Source: Paenibacillus chibensis (GTDB lineage: Bacteria; Bacillota; Bacilli; Paenibacillales; Paenibacillaceae). Taken from it: 64,000 nt of DNA. This document shows, in pieces, positions 1-8,098 of this stretch (the first letter of the stretch is position 1; each line of letters starts with the position of its first letter). The stretch lies in NCBI RefSeq assembly GCF_004001045.1, contig NZ_BIMK01000009.1, positions 1 to 64,000 on the forward strand. The letters run 5' to 3'. The notes under the pieces were generated by a model, which was not told where the DNA came from, did not search any database, and was given only the letters and a program-made list of their open reading frames with translations. A program made the position numbers and the translations under genes.

Positions 1-19
1 ATAAAAAATCACGCTCTTG

Positions 20-165
20 GCATAAGGGGTAATTTCCATTAAATGGGGATAAATATCTCTGAAAAGAGGACAAGCCGATGTGATTCCGATGGACGGAATA
101 ATTCGGCGCACTGCGGGAAAAGTTAAATCCGGTGGCTACACTAATTTCGCAGATCGAGGTGACCA
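20..165 (+). promoter_or_regulatory. Structured 5' leader, possible c-di-AMP (ydaO-like) riboswitch
   Basis: The stretch before the CAP gene has short paired blocks: GGGG at 27-30, CCATTAAATGG at 37-47 continuing into a G run, and a CTCT-GAAA-AGAG hairpin near 56-68. Close to the gene comes AATCCGGTGGCTACACTAA (about 126-144). This layout recalls the ydaO class, which has GGGG-AA-CC...GGGG-AAT, a hairpin, then AATCCG...GCTAAC, and is known upstream of cell-wall genes. The match is imperfect and the 5' end may lie outside the window, so this is a weak call. Confidence 0.3.
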
Positions 166-170
166 AATAC

Positions 171-1067
171 ATGATCAAATACATCATGCTTTCGGCATTG
201 ATTCTGGCTGGAGGCTGTACCGCAAACCACACCGTCACACCGAAGCAAGTTAATCCGGAACCGACAAGATTATCAACGTATACGCATACGCAAACACCGG
301 ATCATATGCGGCCGCAGGTCCATGCCAGAACAGGTGAACCGATCCGTTCTCACTCCCAGGCACGCGCATCGATCGTAACCCAAGCTTCGTCCACCTCTAC
401 TTCTTGGATGAAAGGTTCAACCCTTTCCGCAAAAAGCACTCAGGACGGAATTCCTTCCGAGCTGCTTGACTTGCTTCAAGGCGCAGCCGGCAACCGTGCT
501 GCCGGACAAGGACAGATGCCGACCGGGACTACAGGAGGAAAGACTCCGACGACAGGGACGGGAACTGCAGACCAAACCGGACAAACCAATCAGACGGGCC
601 AGAATGCAGGGACAAATCAAAATACACAGGCAGGTCAAAATACGCAAACTGGTCAAAACACGCAAACCGGGCAGAATAACCAGTCCGGCAGCAAAGATTC
701 CTCCCAATTCGCCCAGCAAGTACTGGATCTGGTAAACCAGGAACGTTCCAAGGCAGGTCTAGGCTCCCTTAACATGGACGATCAATTATCCAATATGGCT
801 ATGGCCAAGGCCAAGGATATGTATGACAACAATTACTTCGATCATAACTCGCCGACACACGGATCACCGTTCGATATGATGAAGGAGTACGGTATCACCT
901 ACAATTCGGCTGGTGAAAACATAGCCAAAGGGCAAACCACACCGTCTCAGGTCATGAAGGATTGGATGAACAGTCCGGGACATAAAGCCAATATCCTGAA
1001 CAAAAGCTATTCGCATATAGGCATTGCCTTTTATAACAATGAATGGGTACAGGAATTCACCGGCTGA
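171..1067 (+). CDS. CAP/SCP-domain secreted (lipo)protein, YkwD-like
   Basis: Predicted 298-residue exported protein. The ATG at 171 follows GAGGTG at 11 nt; an in-frame GTG at 132 lacks a good ribosome site and lies in the structured leader. A short hydrophobic N-terminus ends in LAGGC, a plausible but non-ideal lipobox (Ala at -3). Residues of about 20-125 are Thr/Ser/Gln rich. Then comes a Gly-Gln-Asn-Thr repeat linker (about 140-185) and a C-terminal CAP domain with FDHNSP, GENIA and PGHKANIL, which carry the usual His/Glu cleft residues. Bacterial CAP proteins of this type are wall-associated and of uncertain biochemical role. The gene ends in a strong hairpin shared with the converging acetyltransferase. 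Confidence 0.85.
   Translation: MIKYIMLSALILAGGCTANHTVTPKQVNPEPTRLSTYTHTQTPDHMRPQVHARTGEPIRSHSQARASIVTQASSTSTSWMKGSTLSAKSTQDGIPSELLDLLQGAAGNRAAGQGQMPTGTTGGKTPTTGTGTADQTGQTNQTGQNAGTNQNTQAGQNTQTGQNTQTGQNNQSGSKDSSQFAQQVLDLVNQERSKAGLGSLNMDDQLSNMAMAKAKDMYDNNYFDHNSPTHGSPFDMMKEYGITYNSAGENIAKGQTTPSQVMKDWMNSPGHKANILNKSYSHIGIAFYNNEWVQEFTG
633..686 (+). repeat. 18-bp tandem repeats coding Gly-Gln-Asn-Thr-Gln-Thr
   Basis: Three tandem 18-bp units (633-650, 651-668, 669-686) inside the CAP gene encode GQNTQT, GQNTQT and GQNNQS. A more diverged unit precedes them. They form the low-complexity linker before the CAP domain. Such repeats can change copy number by slippage without breaking the frame. Confidence 0.85.
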
Positions 1068-1086
1068 TGCTGGTAAGTATTTCGAA

Positions 1087-1128
1087 CGAAGAAGGCGATC
1101 CCCATCAGGATCGCCTTCTTCGTTTTCT
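1087..1128 (+). terminator. Rho-independent terminator after the CAP gene
   Basis: A 15-bp perfect stem (1087-1101 with 1108-1122, loop CCATCA) is followed by TTTTCT on the plus strand. It lies between two converging genes. The T tract is clear only on the plus strand. Confidence 0.9.
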
Positions 1129-1594
1129 ATTGATGGGGCTCCAATTCCAGCGTCATAAATACACTGTATGGATCTGGGATATAGTCGGCAAAAGGCTCGC
1201 AGTATTGAAATCCGAAGCTGGCATAAAGCCTTCTCGCAGGTTCAAAGGCATGCATTGAACCCGTTTCCAGACTCAATCGCCGGAATCCTCTGTGCTTGGC
1301 CTCTTCGGTGATGTGCTCCAGAATCCTCCTGGCCACTCCCTTTCGCAGATGGGCCGAGGAGGTTCGCATGGATTTGATCTCACCGTGCTGTTCGCCCAGA
1401 TCCTTGAGGGCTCCGCAGCCAAGCAGCTCTCCCTCCTCCCAAGCAGACCAGAACGTGATTTCCGGTTGTCTCAGCTTATCCAAATTTAAGGCATGTGTAC
1501 TTTCCGGGGGCGATAACTCCGCCAAATTGTTCGTATGCTCGCTTATCAAAAGCGCCACTTCCGGTCCAGTCAAATCATCAAGCCTAATTTCCAT
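1127..1594 (-). CDS. GNAT-family N-acetyltransferase, YsnE-like
   Basis: Predicted 155-residue acetyl-CoA-dependent acetyltransferase. The ATG at 1594 is chosen because AAGGAG sits 10 nt upstream. The acetyl-CoA loop is readable as SSAHLRKGVARRILEHI (R/Q-x-x-G-x-G/A class). The C-terminal half has YASFGFQYCEPFADY, typical of the YsnE/PaiA-like GNAT branch. The substrate cannot be read from sequence. The gene stands alone and converges on the CAP gene. Confidence 0.85.
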   Translation of the reverse strand: MEIRLDDLTGPEVALLISEHTNNLAELSPPESTHALNLDKLRQPEITFWSAWEEGELLGCGALKDLGEQHGEIKSMRTSSAHLRKGVARRILEHITEEAKHRGFRRLSLETGSMHAFEPARRLYASFGFQYCEPFADYIPDPYSVFMTLELEPHQ

Positions 1595-1742
1595 TAGCCA
1601 CTCGCTCCTTATTTTTGTTATCCCACGCTTATTGAGGTTCGATTGAATCACTTCATGTTATATAAATTAACACAATAATATTTTCATGTCCTCACACGGT
1701 TTGTAAGGCCGCTCAAGCCATACTTGATCAAGCTTGAAGATC

Positions 1743-1784
1743 AAAAAAAACTCCCTGTACCTTCAGCTTAAAGGCAGGGAGTTT
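1743..1784 (-). terminator. Terminator of the xpaC-VWA-telA operon
   Basis: A 10-bp stem (1748-1757 with 1775-1784) has an A run at 1743-1750, which reads as a T tract on the minus strand. It lies 26 bp past the telA stop codon. Confidence 0.88.
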
Positions 1785-1809
1785 GTAACCTTGTTTTCGT
1801 TGAATCGCA

Positions 1810-2949
1810 TTACAATCCGAGCTTGTGCCCTCTTTCCAGACGCTGTATCTCCTTCTCACCGCTGTCCGCCATTTCCCGGAACTGATTGATCGTATCGCGC
1901 ATTTTCGGCAGCGCTTCCTGTTTATACGTGCTGATCGAATCCAAAGCCGAAAGAACATCTGAAAAGGCCTGCTTCATCGTGTCTACCGATATGCTCGCTT
2001 CCAGCGCCTGCTTCTGGATCTCGGCGCCTTGATTTTTGAGCATTCTCGATGTGCTAGCGATGAGTTCATTGGTCGTTTGGTTGAGCAGCTCGATTTTCTT
2101 CAACACGATCTTCTGATTGTACAGCGCGCTGGCCACCGTTACGGCGATCTTCAAGGCAGACACCGTAACGTTTTTCGCACGGTCTACGCCCCGGATCAGC
2201 TCTTTATTGTTGCGGATGACGACCTCGATCGCCATAATCCCCTGCTGGTTAACGACCAGCATCTGCTGCAAATCCATGACCCGTTGGCGGAGCGGGAACA
2301 ACACCTCTTCGGTGATAAACCGAATTTTGTCGGGATCCTCATTGCGTGCCTTAGCCGACTCAACCTGTGCCTCGATCGACTGGTCCATCAAGCCGCCGAG
2401 CTGAATTTCCTTCTGCAGCTTCTTCGTCAAATCGCGGAGCGTCTGCTGTTCGATTTCAAGCGTCGTATTGTCGTTCTTCAACGTCTGCTTTCCTTTATCC
2501 AGCGAGATCACGATGTCCGCTATAACGCCGTCCGCCTTCTCGAATCGCAGGAAGTAGGCGCGCAGCGGATTGAAGAGCTTTCCGAGCAGGCCCGTTTTCG
2601 CAAAATCAATGACGCTCGGGTCCAAATCCCGCAGCTGTGTATGCAGTTCCGCAAGGCCTTTGGCGACGTCTCCGCCTTCATCTCCCGTTTTGGACAGCTT
2701 GCCGACGGACACCTGAAGCAGCGCGTTTTTGTCCGAGGACATTTTCATCGTGTTCAAACCGAAAGCGTCGATGGACTGCAAAATTTCCTTTCTTTTGTCC
2801 AGCGATTCGATGTCGAGCTCCATAATGGCCGCCACATTGGAATCGGCCAGCTCCTGCAGCTTGGCGACTTCCTCCGGGACGGGCTTAACTTCCTCCTCGA
2901 TTGCGGCTTTAATCTCTTCCGGGCTTGCGATTTCCATCGAAAATGACAT
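1810..2949 (-). CDS. TelA-family toxic anion resistance protein (YaaN-like)
   Basis: Predicted 379-residue cytoplasmic, mostly helical TelA (PF05816) protein. The ATG at 2949 follows AGGGGG at a 6-nt gap, so an upstream in-frame ATG at 2985 is not used. The chain is rich in Lys/Glu/Gln coiled-coil sequence, with the family core around FAKTGLLGKLFNPLRAYF and a conserved C-terminal region around ALKIAVTVASALYNQK. The family was named for tellurite resistance, but in Bacillus it is linked to cell-envelope stress (yceH, yaaN). Here it is the last gene of an operon with xpaC and a VWA protein, 51 bp past the VWA stop codon. The molecular function is unknown. Confidence 0.88.
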   Translation of the reverse strand: MSFSMEIASPEEIKAAIEEEVKPVPEEVAKLQELADSNVAAIMELDIESLDKRKEILQSIDAFGLNTMKMSSDKNALLQVSVGKLSKTGDEGGDVAKGLAELHTQLRDLDPSVIDFAKTGLLGKLFNPLRAYFLRFEKADGVIADIVISLDKGKQTLKNDNTTLEIEQQTLRDLTKKLQKEIQLGGLMDQSIEAQVESAKARNEDPDKIRFITEEVLFPLRQRVMDLQQMLVVNQQGIMAIEVVIRNNKELIRGVDRAKNVTVSALKIAVTVASALYNQKIVLKKIELLNQTTNELIASTSRMLKNQGAEIQKQALEASISVDTMKQAFSDVLSALDSISTYKQEALPKMRDTINQFREMADSGEKEIQRLERGHKLGL

Positions 2950-3000
2950 GGTATTCCCCCTACAAGTTATAATTACTGATTTCATTCCTATGAATATTTG

Positions 3001-4689
3001 TTACATTTGAACGTTAAACAAATTTCCGATTTTGTAGACGACATCATCCGTGTCTGCATTGATGCTGGCTGCTTCATTAATGCTCGAGATGTTTTGGAGC
3101 GCCTTGATATTCGCGTTGTAGCCGATGGTATAGATCGGCACCTTATAGGCCTCAATCAAGCTCTTGATGTCTTTTAACGTATGCCCTTCATTCGTCTCCC
3201 CGTCGCTCAGCACGAAAATAAGCGGTTTGCTGGACGGATTGGCAGTCATCTCCTCCTGGAGCATTTTCAATGCGACCACGATGGCATCGAACGTCGCGGT
3301 GCCGCCGCTGGCCTGGAGACTGTCGACCGCGCCCACGAACATGGATTGCTGGTTGGTGTCGTATTTTCCGATCGGCAGATTGATGGTAACGTCGCTCGAA
3401 TAGGATACCAGGCCGATGCTGTTATCTCTTCCTAAAAACTTTTGGCCCTTGAGCAAAGACTCTTTCAAGCGGTTCAGCGGTTCACCTGCCATGCTGCCGG
3501 AGACGTCGGTGACAAACACGGCCGCGATCGGTTTATTGCCGTTTTTCTTTTCCTTCCAAATCTTCTGGGCAGCAATCAGGACATCTCCGTCGACGGGGGT
3601 CATTTCGGATTTATAATCCTCCAGTCCGTTGAATCCCTTGTCTTGAGCCGCTTTTTGATAGGTATCCTGTGCAGCGAAGTCCGCAAACTTCTTGATGATG
3701 TCCTGTTTGTTCTGGGGGAGATCTCCCAGCGCATATAACGGGCTGTCATGACGGACGCCAAAAGGAGTAAATACATATCCTCCCTTCAAATCCGCTGTAT
3801 TGACGAATGTCTGGTATTCCAATACAAATCCGTCCAGCATGCCCGACTTCGCCGCTTCGCGCATTTGAATCGTGGTCGAAGCTGTGAACGGCACGTTGGC
3901 CTGGAAGTTCTCGAAGCCCTTCACCGCTTTGTCCCCAAGAATGTTGGAGCTGTCAAACGTGTTCAGCGCCGTGATAAGGAAATTCAGGCCCGTCGAGCTT
4001 GCGAACGGATCGGTGTAACCCATGGAGAATTCATTGCCCGCTATCGCTTCGGTCACTGTTTTGACGTTGACGGAGCCATATTTCTGCACCAATGCGTCAT
4101 ATTTGGACTTGGAGAGGACGATGCCCGGCACGTTCCCCACGAGCCGTTTGGACACAAGCTTGGCTTTCACGCCGCTCGCCTTGATCATTTCGCCCCATAG
4201 CTCATTGGAAGGGGTAATGGCGTCAGGTATGTATTTGCCGGATTTAATGTAATCCACGCCGGTACCGGAGGCGATATTGCGGATTTTCACGGAAGCCGGT
4301 TTGCCGTTTACCACGATATTGGCCTTATTGAAGGCTTCTGCGGTTTCCGTGAGCCAGCCGTCCACGCCGGTGCCGCCCTTTTCCGGAGACGAAAAGATTT
4401 CCACGTAGTTATTCGTCGTATTGTTCACGGTGATCGGATATTTGGATATATCCGGCAGCGTTTCCCCCACATCGGCCGGATTGAGATCGATTTGCCCTTT
4501 GATCGGCGTATCGGTTCTCACGGAAATGTTCGAGTAGAGCTTATTCAACCGCTTGGCGGCATCCTGCGCGGTAATTTGCGGCTTAGTTTTACCAAGATTG
4601 GACGTCAAGTTAACACCGACATAGACAAGAACGAATACGACCACAAGAATAATGCCGGAAATCAGAAGAAACTTGCTTTTTCTTGCCAT
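3001..4689 (-). CDS. Membrane-anchored solute-binding/VWA fusion protein
   Basis: Predicted 562-residue protein. A single membrane helix (about 7-28) anchors it, leaving the rest outside. Residues of about 70-370 resemble a periplasmic-binding-protein type 2 fold (for example NIASGTGVDYIKSGKYIPD). Residues of about 388-560 form a von Willebrand factor A domain with an intact MIDAS: D395-x-S397-x-S399, then Asp496 in SDGET. The ATG follows GAGAGGTG and lies 12 nt after xpaC, so the genes are probably translationally coupled. SBP-VWA fusions are known in Gram-positives but have no defined role. Position between xpaC and telA suggests an envelope sensor or metal-dependent adhesion module (inference). 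Confidence 0.85.
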   Translation of the reverse strand: MARKSKFLLISGIILVVVFVLVYVGVNLTSNLGKTKPQITAQDAAKRLNKLYSNISVRTDTPIKGQIDLNPADVGETLPDISKYPITVNNTTNNYVEIFSSPEKGGTGVDGWLTETAEAFNKANIVVNGKPASVKIRNIASGTGVDYIKSGKYIPDAITPSNELWGEMIKASGVKAKLVSKRLVGNVPGIVLSKSKYDALVQKYGSVNVKTVTEAIAGNEFSMGYTDPFASSTGLNFLITALNTFDSSNILGDKAVKGFENFQANVPFTASTTIQMREAAKSGMLDGFVLEYQTFVNTADLKGGYVFTPFGVRHDSPLYALGDLPQNKQDIIKKFADFAAQDTYQKAAQDKGFNGLEDYKSEMTPVDGDVLIAAQKIWKEKKNGNKPIAAVFVTDVSGSMAGEPLNRLKESLLKGQKFLGRDNSIGLVSYSSDVTINLPIGKYDTNQQSMFVGAVDSLQASGGTATFDAIVVALKMLQEEMTANPSSKPLIFVLSDGETNEGHTLKDIKSLIEAYKVPIYTIGYNANIKALQNISSINEAASINADTDDVVYKIGNLFNVQM

Positions 4690-4701
4690 TCATTGCACCT
4701 C

Positions 4702-5439
4702 TCACTGTTTATAAAATTTGGTCTGCTTGATCAAAGAATCGATTTCCTGCATGCACGGCATCTGGTCAATGTCGCCGGGCTCGAAACTATCCAAACGGGA
4801 AATTTCCAGCAGCAGCTTATCGAGCTTCAACAATATTTCCTCGTTTGTGCCAAGCGAGTTTTTCATGAAAGTAATATACTCCCCGTACACCCTTCTCTTT
4901 TCCTGTAAAAGCTCGCTGGAGAACTTGCCCGTCTTTTGGCTCATGACGCTTTTGTACTCCGACTCGTCGAAGACGTTCAGCCGGTTCAGGATGCTGCGGA
5001 CGTTCAGATAAAACAATTTCTCCACCTCGTACGTCACCGAGTCGAATTTCTTGTAGCTAAGCTCGGCAGGGTCGAACCTCTGATTCAGGACATTCAGCAA
5101 GGTGGCTTTTTTCTTCCGGAGTCGTTCCAGCTGCTCCAGCGCCAGGTTGATGTCTTCCTCCAGCGTTTTCATGTGTCTGTAGCGCTGCAAAGCCTCCACG
5201 TAGTCTTCGTGTGTCTTAACCTCCCGGACGGGCCGGACAACGGGCGGTTTAAACAGCCACGCGTAGCATCCGTACAAAATGATCAGCGCGCTCGCCGCAA
5301 GCAATGTCACTCCAAATGCCGTTTGGAGCGCTCCTCCTCCGATTTCGACCCCGATGAATCCGGGTGAGAGTACAAGGACATTCAGGATCAGCACGCCGAC
5401 GATCAGTCCTGTGAATTTTATGTATTTGATCATGTTCAA
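4702..5439 (-). CDS. xpaC: XpaC-like membrane protein
   Basis: Predicted 245-residue protein of the family named for 5-bromo-4-chloroindolyl phosphate hydrolysis. Two membrane helices (about 5-25 and 38-62) are followed by a cytoplasmic, charged, coiled-coil-rich tail. A TTG at 5439 is preferred over the ATG two codons later because GGGGG is about 8 nt upstream of TTG and 14 nt from ATG. In Bacillus subtilis xpaC is followed directly by the telA homologue yaaN. Here a VWA gene is placed between the two. The promoter is an ECF-type site about 100 bp upstream. True phosphatase activity is doubtful. Confidence 0.8.
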   Translation of the reverse strand: MNMIKYIKFTGLIVGVLILNVLVLSPGFIGVEIGGGALQTAFGVTLLAASALIILYGCYAWLFKPPVVRPVREVKTHEDYVEALQRYRHMKTLEEDINLALEQLERLRKKKATLLNVLNQRFDPAELSYKKFDSVTYEVEKLFYLNVRSILNRLNVFDESEYKSVMSQKTGKFSSELLQEKRRVYGEYITFMKNSLGTNEEILLKLDKLLLEISRLDSFEPGDIDQMPCMQEIDSLIKQTKFYKQ

Positions 5440-5536
5440 TATGTGTTCCCCCTCTTTCGTTCAGCAGGAATCCTGGATGCAAACCGGCTATGCAATGATG
5501 GAAAATATTTGAACATATCTTCATGATTGAAATATG

Positions 5537-5564
5537 TTTACGCAGCATCAAGCATTCGGTTTCA
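5537..5564 (-). promoter_or_regulatory. ECF sigma (SigW-type) promoter of xpaC operon
   Basis: On the minus strand TGAAAC (5559-5564) is separated by exactly 16 bp from CGTAAA (5537-5542). This matches the SigW/ECF consensus TGAAAC-N16-CGTA. The predicted start site is near 5530, about 90 nt before the xpaC start codon. The homologous xpaC-yaaN and yceH genes are known SigW targets in B. subtilis, which supports the call. Confidence 0.82.
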
Positions 5565-5790
5565 TTTCATCGCTTCGACACGGCCCTATGTATCCTTCAA
5601 GAATGACCTTGATCAGTATGCCTTCCCCTCCCGTAAACTTGCTTTATTCGTACGCATTTTCCTGCTAAGTAAATATCTGTAACATGAAAATTGTACCATA
5701 TGTCCGGAGAAGACGTGACCTAAAAAATTCAGAAAATCGTATTTTTTACGGGAATAATCAGTTGGCTATTCACCATGGACTCAAAAACAA
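5565..5790. other. Non-coding stretch upstream of the ECF promoter
   Basis: I see no gene here. A minus-strand TACAAT-like hexamer near 5690-5700 could be a second, weak promoter, but no convincing -35 goes with it. Confidence 0.4.
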
Positions 5791-5816
5791 AAAAAGCCGC
5801 AATCATGCGGCTTTTT
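5791..5816 (-). terminator. Bidirectional-looking terminator
   Basis: AAAAAGCCGC (5791-5800) pairs perfectly with GCGGCTTTTT (5807-5816) across a 6-nt loop. T runs appear on both strands. It ends the copper-amine-oxidase-N-like gene, whose stop codon lies 19 bp away. Confidence 0.9.
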
Positions 5817-5834
5817 CCCTTTGCTAACTCGGCT

Positions 5835-7175
5835 TTAAGGTTCTTCGATTTCTTCCCATTCCTTCGTGAACAGGTCCAGCTTGATCCATATCTTTGTCTT
5901 ATCCTTCAGGACGGCACCGTAAATATAACCATCCCCATATCCCCCGCCGATCCATGACTTGCTCGCAGGAACGAGTCCATAGCTCTGAAGAATCGGACCC
6001 GCCAGCTTCAGCAGCTCTTCCTGATAGACGTTGCCGTTCCAAATAGCCTTCAGGTTAGGGGCGTTATCGATGATGAGATTCGTTTGGGGTCCGCCTGAAG
6101 TCGCGTCATATACTGTACCCGTGCGGCCGTTTACTTTGTATACGACACCCTCTGCCTTCGAGTCCGAAGGGACGGAAATGAAAGAGTAAATATTGCCCTC
6201 TTTGCTCATGCTCCAGTCTTTAACGCCCATTTTCTCCGCCATAAGCTGCTTGATGGCTTGCTCTCCCGACAGGAATACCGGTAGCTCGGCGACCACCTCT
6301 TCGGTATTTACATCAACGGGGTTCTTCCCTTCGTAGAGCGTTTTTCCAGCTGTGTCATAGATACCATAACGAACCTGGCCCGTGATCCAAGATTCCCTAA
6401 AGAAATCGATACGCCCCTTGAAAACAGGAGCAACTCCCCAGCTTTCACCCATAACGGGTATCTGGATCGGAAGCTCACCCGAAAGATTCTTATTCCCCGC
6501 ATCCACGCGGGCTTCGAAGGTTCCCCAGGCGGCCCCGTTCCTGATTTCAAAATATCGGGCGATTCCCCGGTCAATATACATAAATCGGTCTCTCTCACCG
6601 GAGCGGAAGTAGTATGTTCCGCCGCCTCCCTCTTCCTTCGCCATCAATGAATCATGCAAAGTAATGCGCGGCAGACGGATTGCTGCATTCCGAGCCTTGG
6701 CGAGATCGGCGCCGTGCAGCGCTTCCGTTAATTTTTCATCGCTTTTATACATCACGACGGTTTGCGACGGCGCATCCCACAGCACTTGCGCATGAAGGCT
6801 GCCTGCGATAAAACGGAAAGGAACATAGAGCGTCCCGTCCTTCATCGCCGGCGGCGCATCAAGCGGGGTCTTTTGGCCATCGACATAGGCAATGCTACTT
6901 CCAGCCTGCAATTTCAACTGTTTTTGTGACACGGGATCGGTCATCATAACCGTCTTGTCGGCAGCATTCCAACTCACTTCGGCATCGGATATCAGGGCTA
7001 CGGTGCGAAGAGGTACCATCGTATGGTTGTTCATGATGACGGGATGCTGTCCTTCAACGTTAACACCGTTCAAATTCAAGCGGACTTCCTGATTACCCGA
7101 AGCATGAGCCGCCTGAACGGATAGGATAGCAAACATTAGAATCGTGCAGCTCGCATGGATGAATTTCTTTTTCAT
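5835..7175 (-). CDS. Secreted protein with copper amine oxidase N-terminal (stalk) domain
   Basis: Predicted 446-residue exported protein. A signal peptide ends near HAS (about residue 26). Residues of about 30-145 carry two copies of the PF07833-type unit, with MVPLRTVALISDAEVSW and LYVPFRFIAGSLHAQVLW as the diagnostic VPLR/VPFR-W motifs. The remaining 300 residues contain mixed beta sequence with no family I can name, ending in a YcdB/YPEB-like GDGYIYGAVLKD stretch. The ATG at 7175 is chosen over 7178 because of spacing from GGAGGA. In Paenibacillus such domains are common wall-associated modules. This is not an amine oxidase: no catalytic domain is present. Confidence 0.78.
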   Translation of the reverse strand: MKKKFIHASCTILMFAILSVQAAHASGNQEVRLNLNGVNVEGQHPVIMNNHTMVPLRTVALISDAEVSWNAADKTVMMTDPVSQKQLKLQAGSSIAYVDGQKTPLDAPPAMKDGTLYVPFRFIAGSLHAQVLWDAPSQTVVMYKSDEKLTEALHGADLAKARNAAIRLPRITLHDSLMAKEEGGGGTYYFRSGERDRFMYIDRGIARYFEIRNGAAWGTFEARVDAGNKNLSGELPIQIPVMGESWGVAPVFKGRIDFFRESWITGQVRYGIYDTAGKTLYEGKNPVDVNTEEVVAELPVFLSGEQAIKQLMAEKMGVKDWSMSKEGNIYSFISVPSDSKAEGVVYKVNGRTGTVYDATSGGPQTNLIIDNAPNLKAIWNGNVYQEELLKLAGPILQSYGLVPASKSWIGGGYGDGYIYGAVLKDKTKIWIKLDLFTKEWEEIEEP

Positions 7176-7247
7176 CATATTCCTCCACAAGAATGTTCTC
7201 ATGCTTAAGACGTTATAAACGCGGGAAAGTTCTATTTTCTTCCAAAA

Positions 7248-7817
7248 CTATTTTTCATGAAGTAAGCTACCCTCAATAATGGCTCTCAGCCCGGTATCCT
7301 TCAAACGCTCCGCGATGTCACTCCATCTGTCTGCGTGACTTTCATGCGAAATGACAGGTACGAAGCCGAGTCTGAGATATGTAATAATGGCGGGAATACG
7401 AAAATCATCGGTGTTCAGCAGCGCTTTAGTTCTTCCTTCCTTTTGCATGTGAATTAATGCCGCGTGCGTAACGAATTGCCCAAGTCCCTGCCCGGCATAA
7501 GCATTTCTGGCACCGACCATATGTAAGTAGCCGGTATCGTTCCCCAGCTTGGGATGATGCCAGGCAGAGGCGGTAGCTGCCGGATCGCCATCCTTCCATA
7601 CGATTAGAATCCGCTCCGGCTTGTACGCTGCATCCTTTTTCATAAATTCTTCAAAGGAAAACTCGGTTTGAAAAGATTCGCCGATAATGGTCTCCCATGC
7701 CTGCTCATCGCCGGGACGAAATGCGGAAAGCTGATAGAGACCCATCCCCGTCAAGGAAGGCAGCTTTGTCAAATCCTCATGCGTCATGACAAGCTGTGGT
7801 AGGTTCGGTTCATTCAT
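7248..7817 (-). CDS. GNAT-family N-acetyltransferase
   Basis: Predicted 189-residue acetyltransferase. The ATG at 7817 follows AGGGGGTT; an earlier in-frame ATG at 7874 has no ribosome site. The acetyl-CoA-binding segment is readable as RNAYAGQGLGQFVTHAAL (Q-G-L-G), followed by IITYLRLGFVPV, the usual beta-bulge region. The mycothiol-synthase-like layout is common in single-gene Paenibacillus acetyltransferases. The substrate is unknown, and the gene has no operon partner. Confidence 0.82.
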   Translation of the reverse strand: MNEPNLPQLVMTHEDLTKLPSLTGMGLYQLSAFRPGDEQAWETIIGESFQTEFSFEEFMKKDAAYKPERILIVWKDGDPAATASAWHHPKLGNDTGYLHMVGARNAYAGQGLGQFVTHAALIHMQKEGRTKALLNTDDFRIPAIITYLRLGFVPVISHESHADRWSDIAERLKDTGLRAIIEGSLLHEK

Positions 7818-7999
7818 AAAGATAACCCCCTGCGAAAAATAGAATGTTTGAATCCCAAAAGAATATACGTTCACGTTCTTTCATGTCAATATCATAAAAC
7901 TGTTGTGGTAAAAAACAATTTAAATCATGGTATCGATTTCAAACTGAGGTAATATAAAAGTGTTAAACGCAGATGACTGCGAACCAAAAAAACGAGGAA

Positions 8000-8090
8000 A
8001 TGGGTGTTTCGGATGAAAAAACGATGCTGGCTGCCGCAACGGATTTAATCTGGAGGGCTACCCTGCGTTAACCCTCCAACACATGGAGGT
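8000..8090 (+). promoter_or_regulatory. Attenuator-like leader of the ABC exporter with upstream ORFs
   Basis: Three segments can pair in two exclusive ways: GGAGGG (8052-8057), CCCTCC (8072-8077), and the gene's own ribosome site GGAGG (8085-8089). Pairing of the first two leaves the ribosome site free; pairing of the last two hides it. Two short overlapping ORFs read into the switch. One is MKKRCWLPQRI (8013-8048), which stops just before the first arm. The other has 23 codons (8000-8071) and stops directly before the CCCTCC arm. The pairing is visible in the sequence; the switching role is inferred. Confidence 0.5.
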
Positions 8091-8098
8091 CAATATCA

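Noticed and set aside
598..690. Regular repeats in the CAP gene, briefly considered as a CRISPR-like array
   Set aside because: The repeats are in frame, without unique spacers, and encode a Gly-Gln-Asn-Thr linker.
2029..2946. Long open frame on the plus strand opposite telA (about 305 codons)
   Set aside because: It is antisense to a clear TelA gene with a good ribosome site; composition and content look like a shadow.
5548..5616. Minus-strand 22-residue reading frame with strong GGGAGGGG site upstream of xpaC
   Set aside because: It would need a CTG start and overlaps the ECF promoter and its start site; no other support.
8051..8078. TGGAGGG/CCCTCCA hairpin as a Rho-independent terminator
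   Set aside because: No T run follows; it lies directly before the ribosome site, so a translational switch is more likely.
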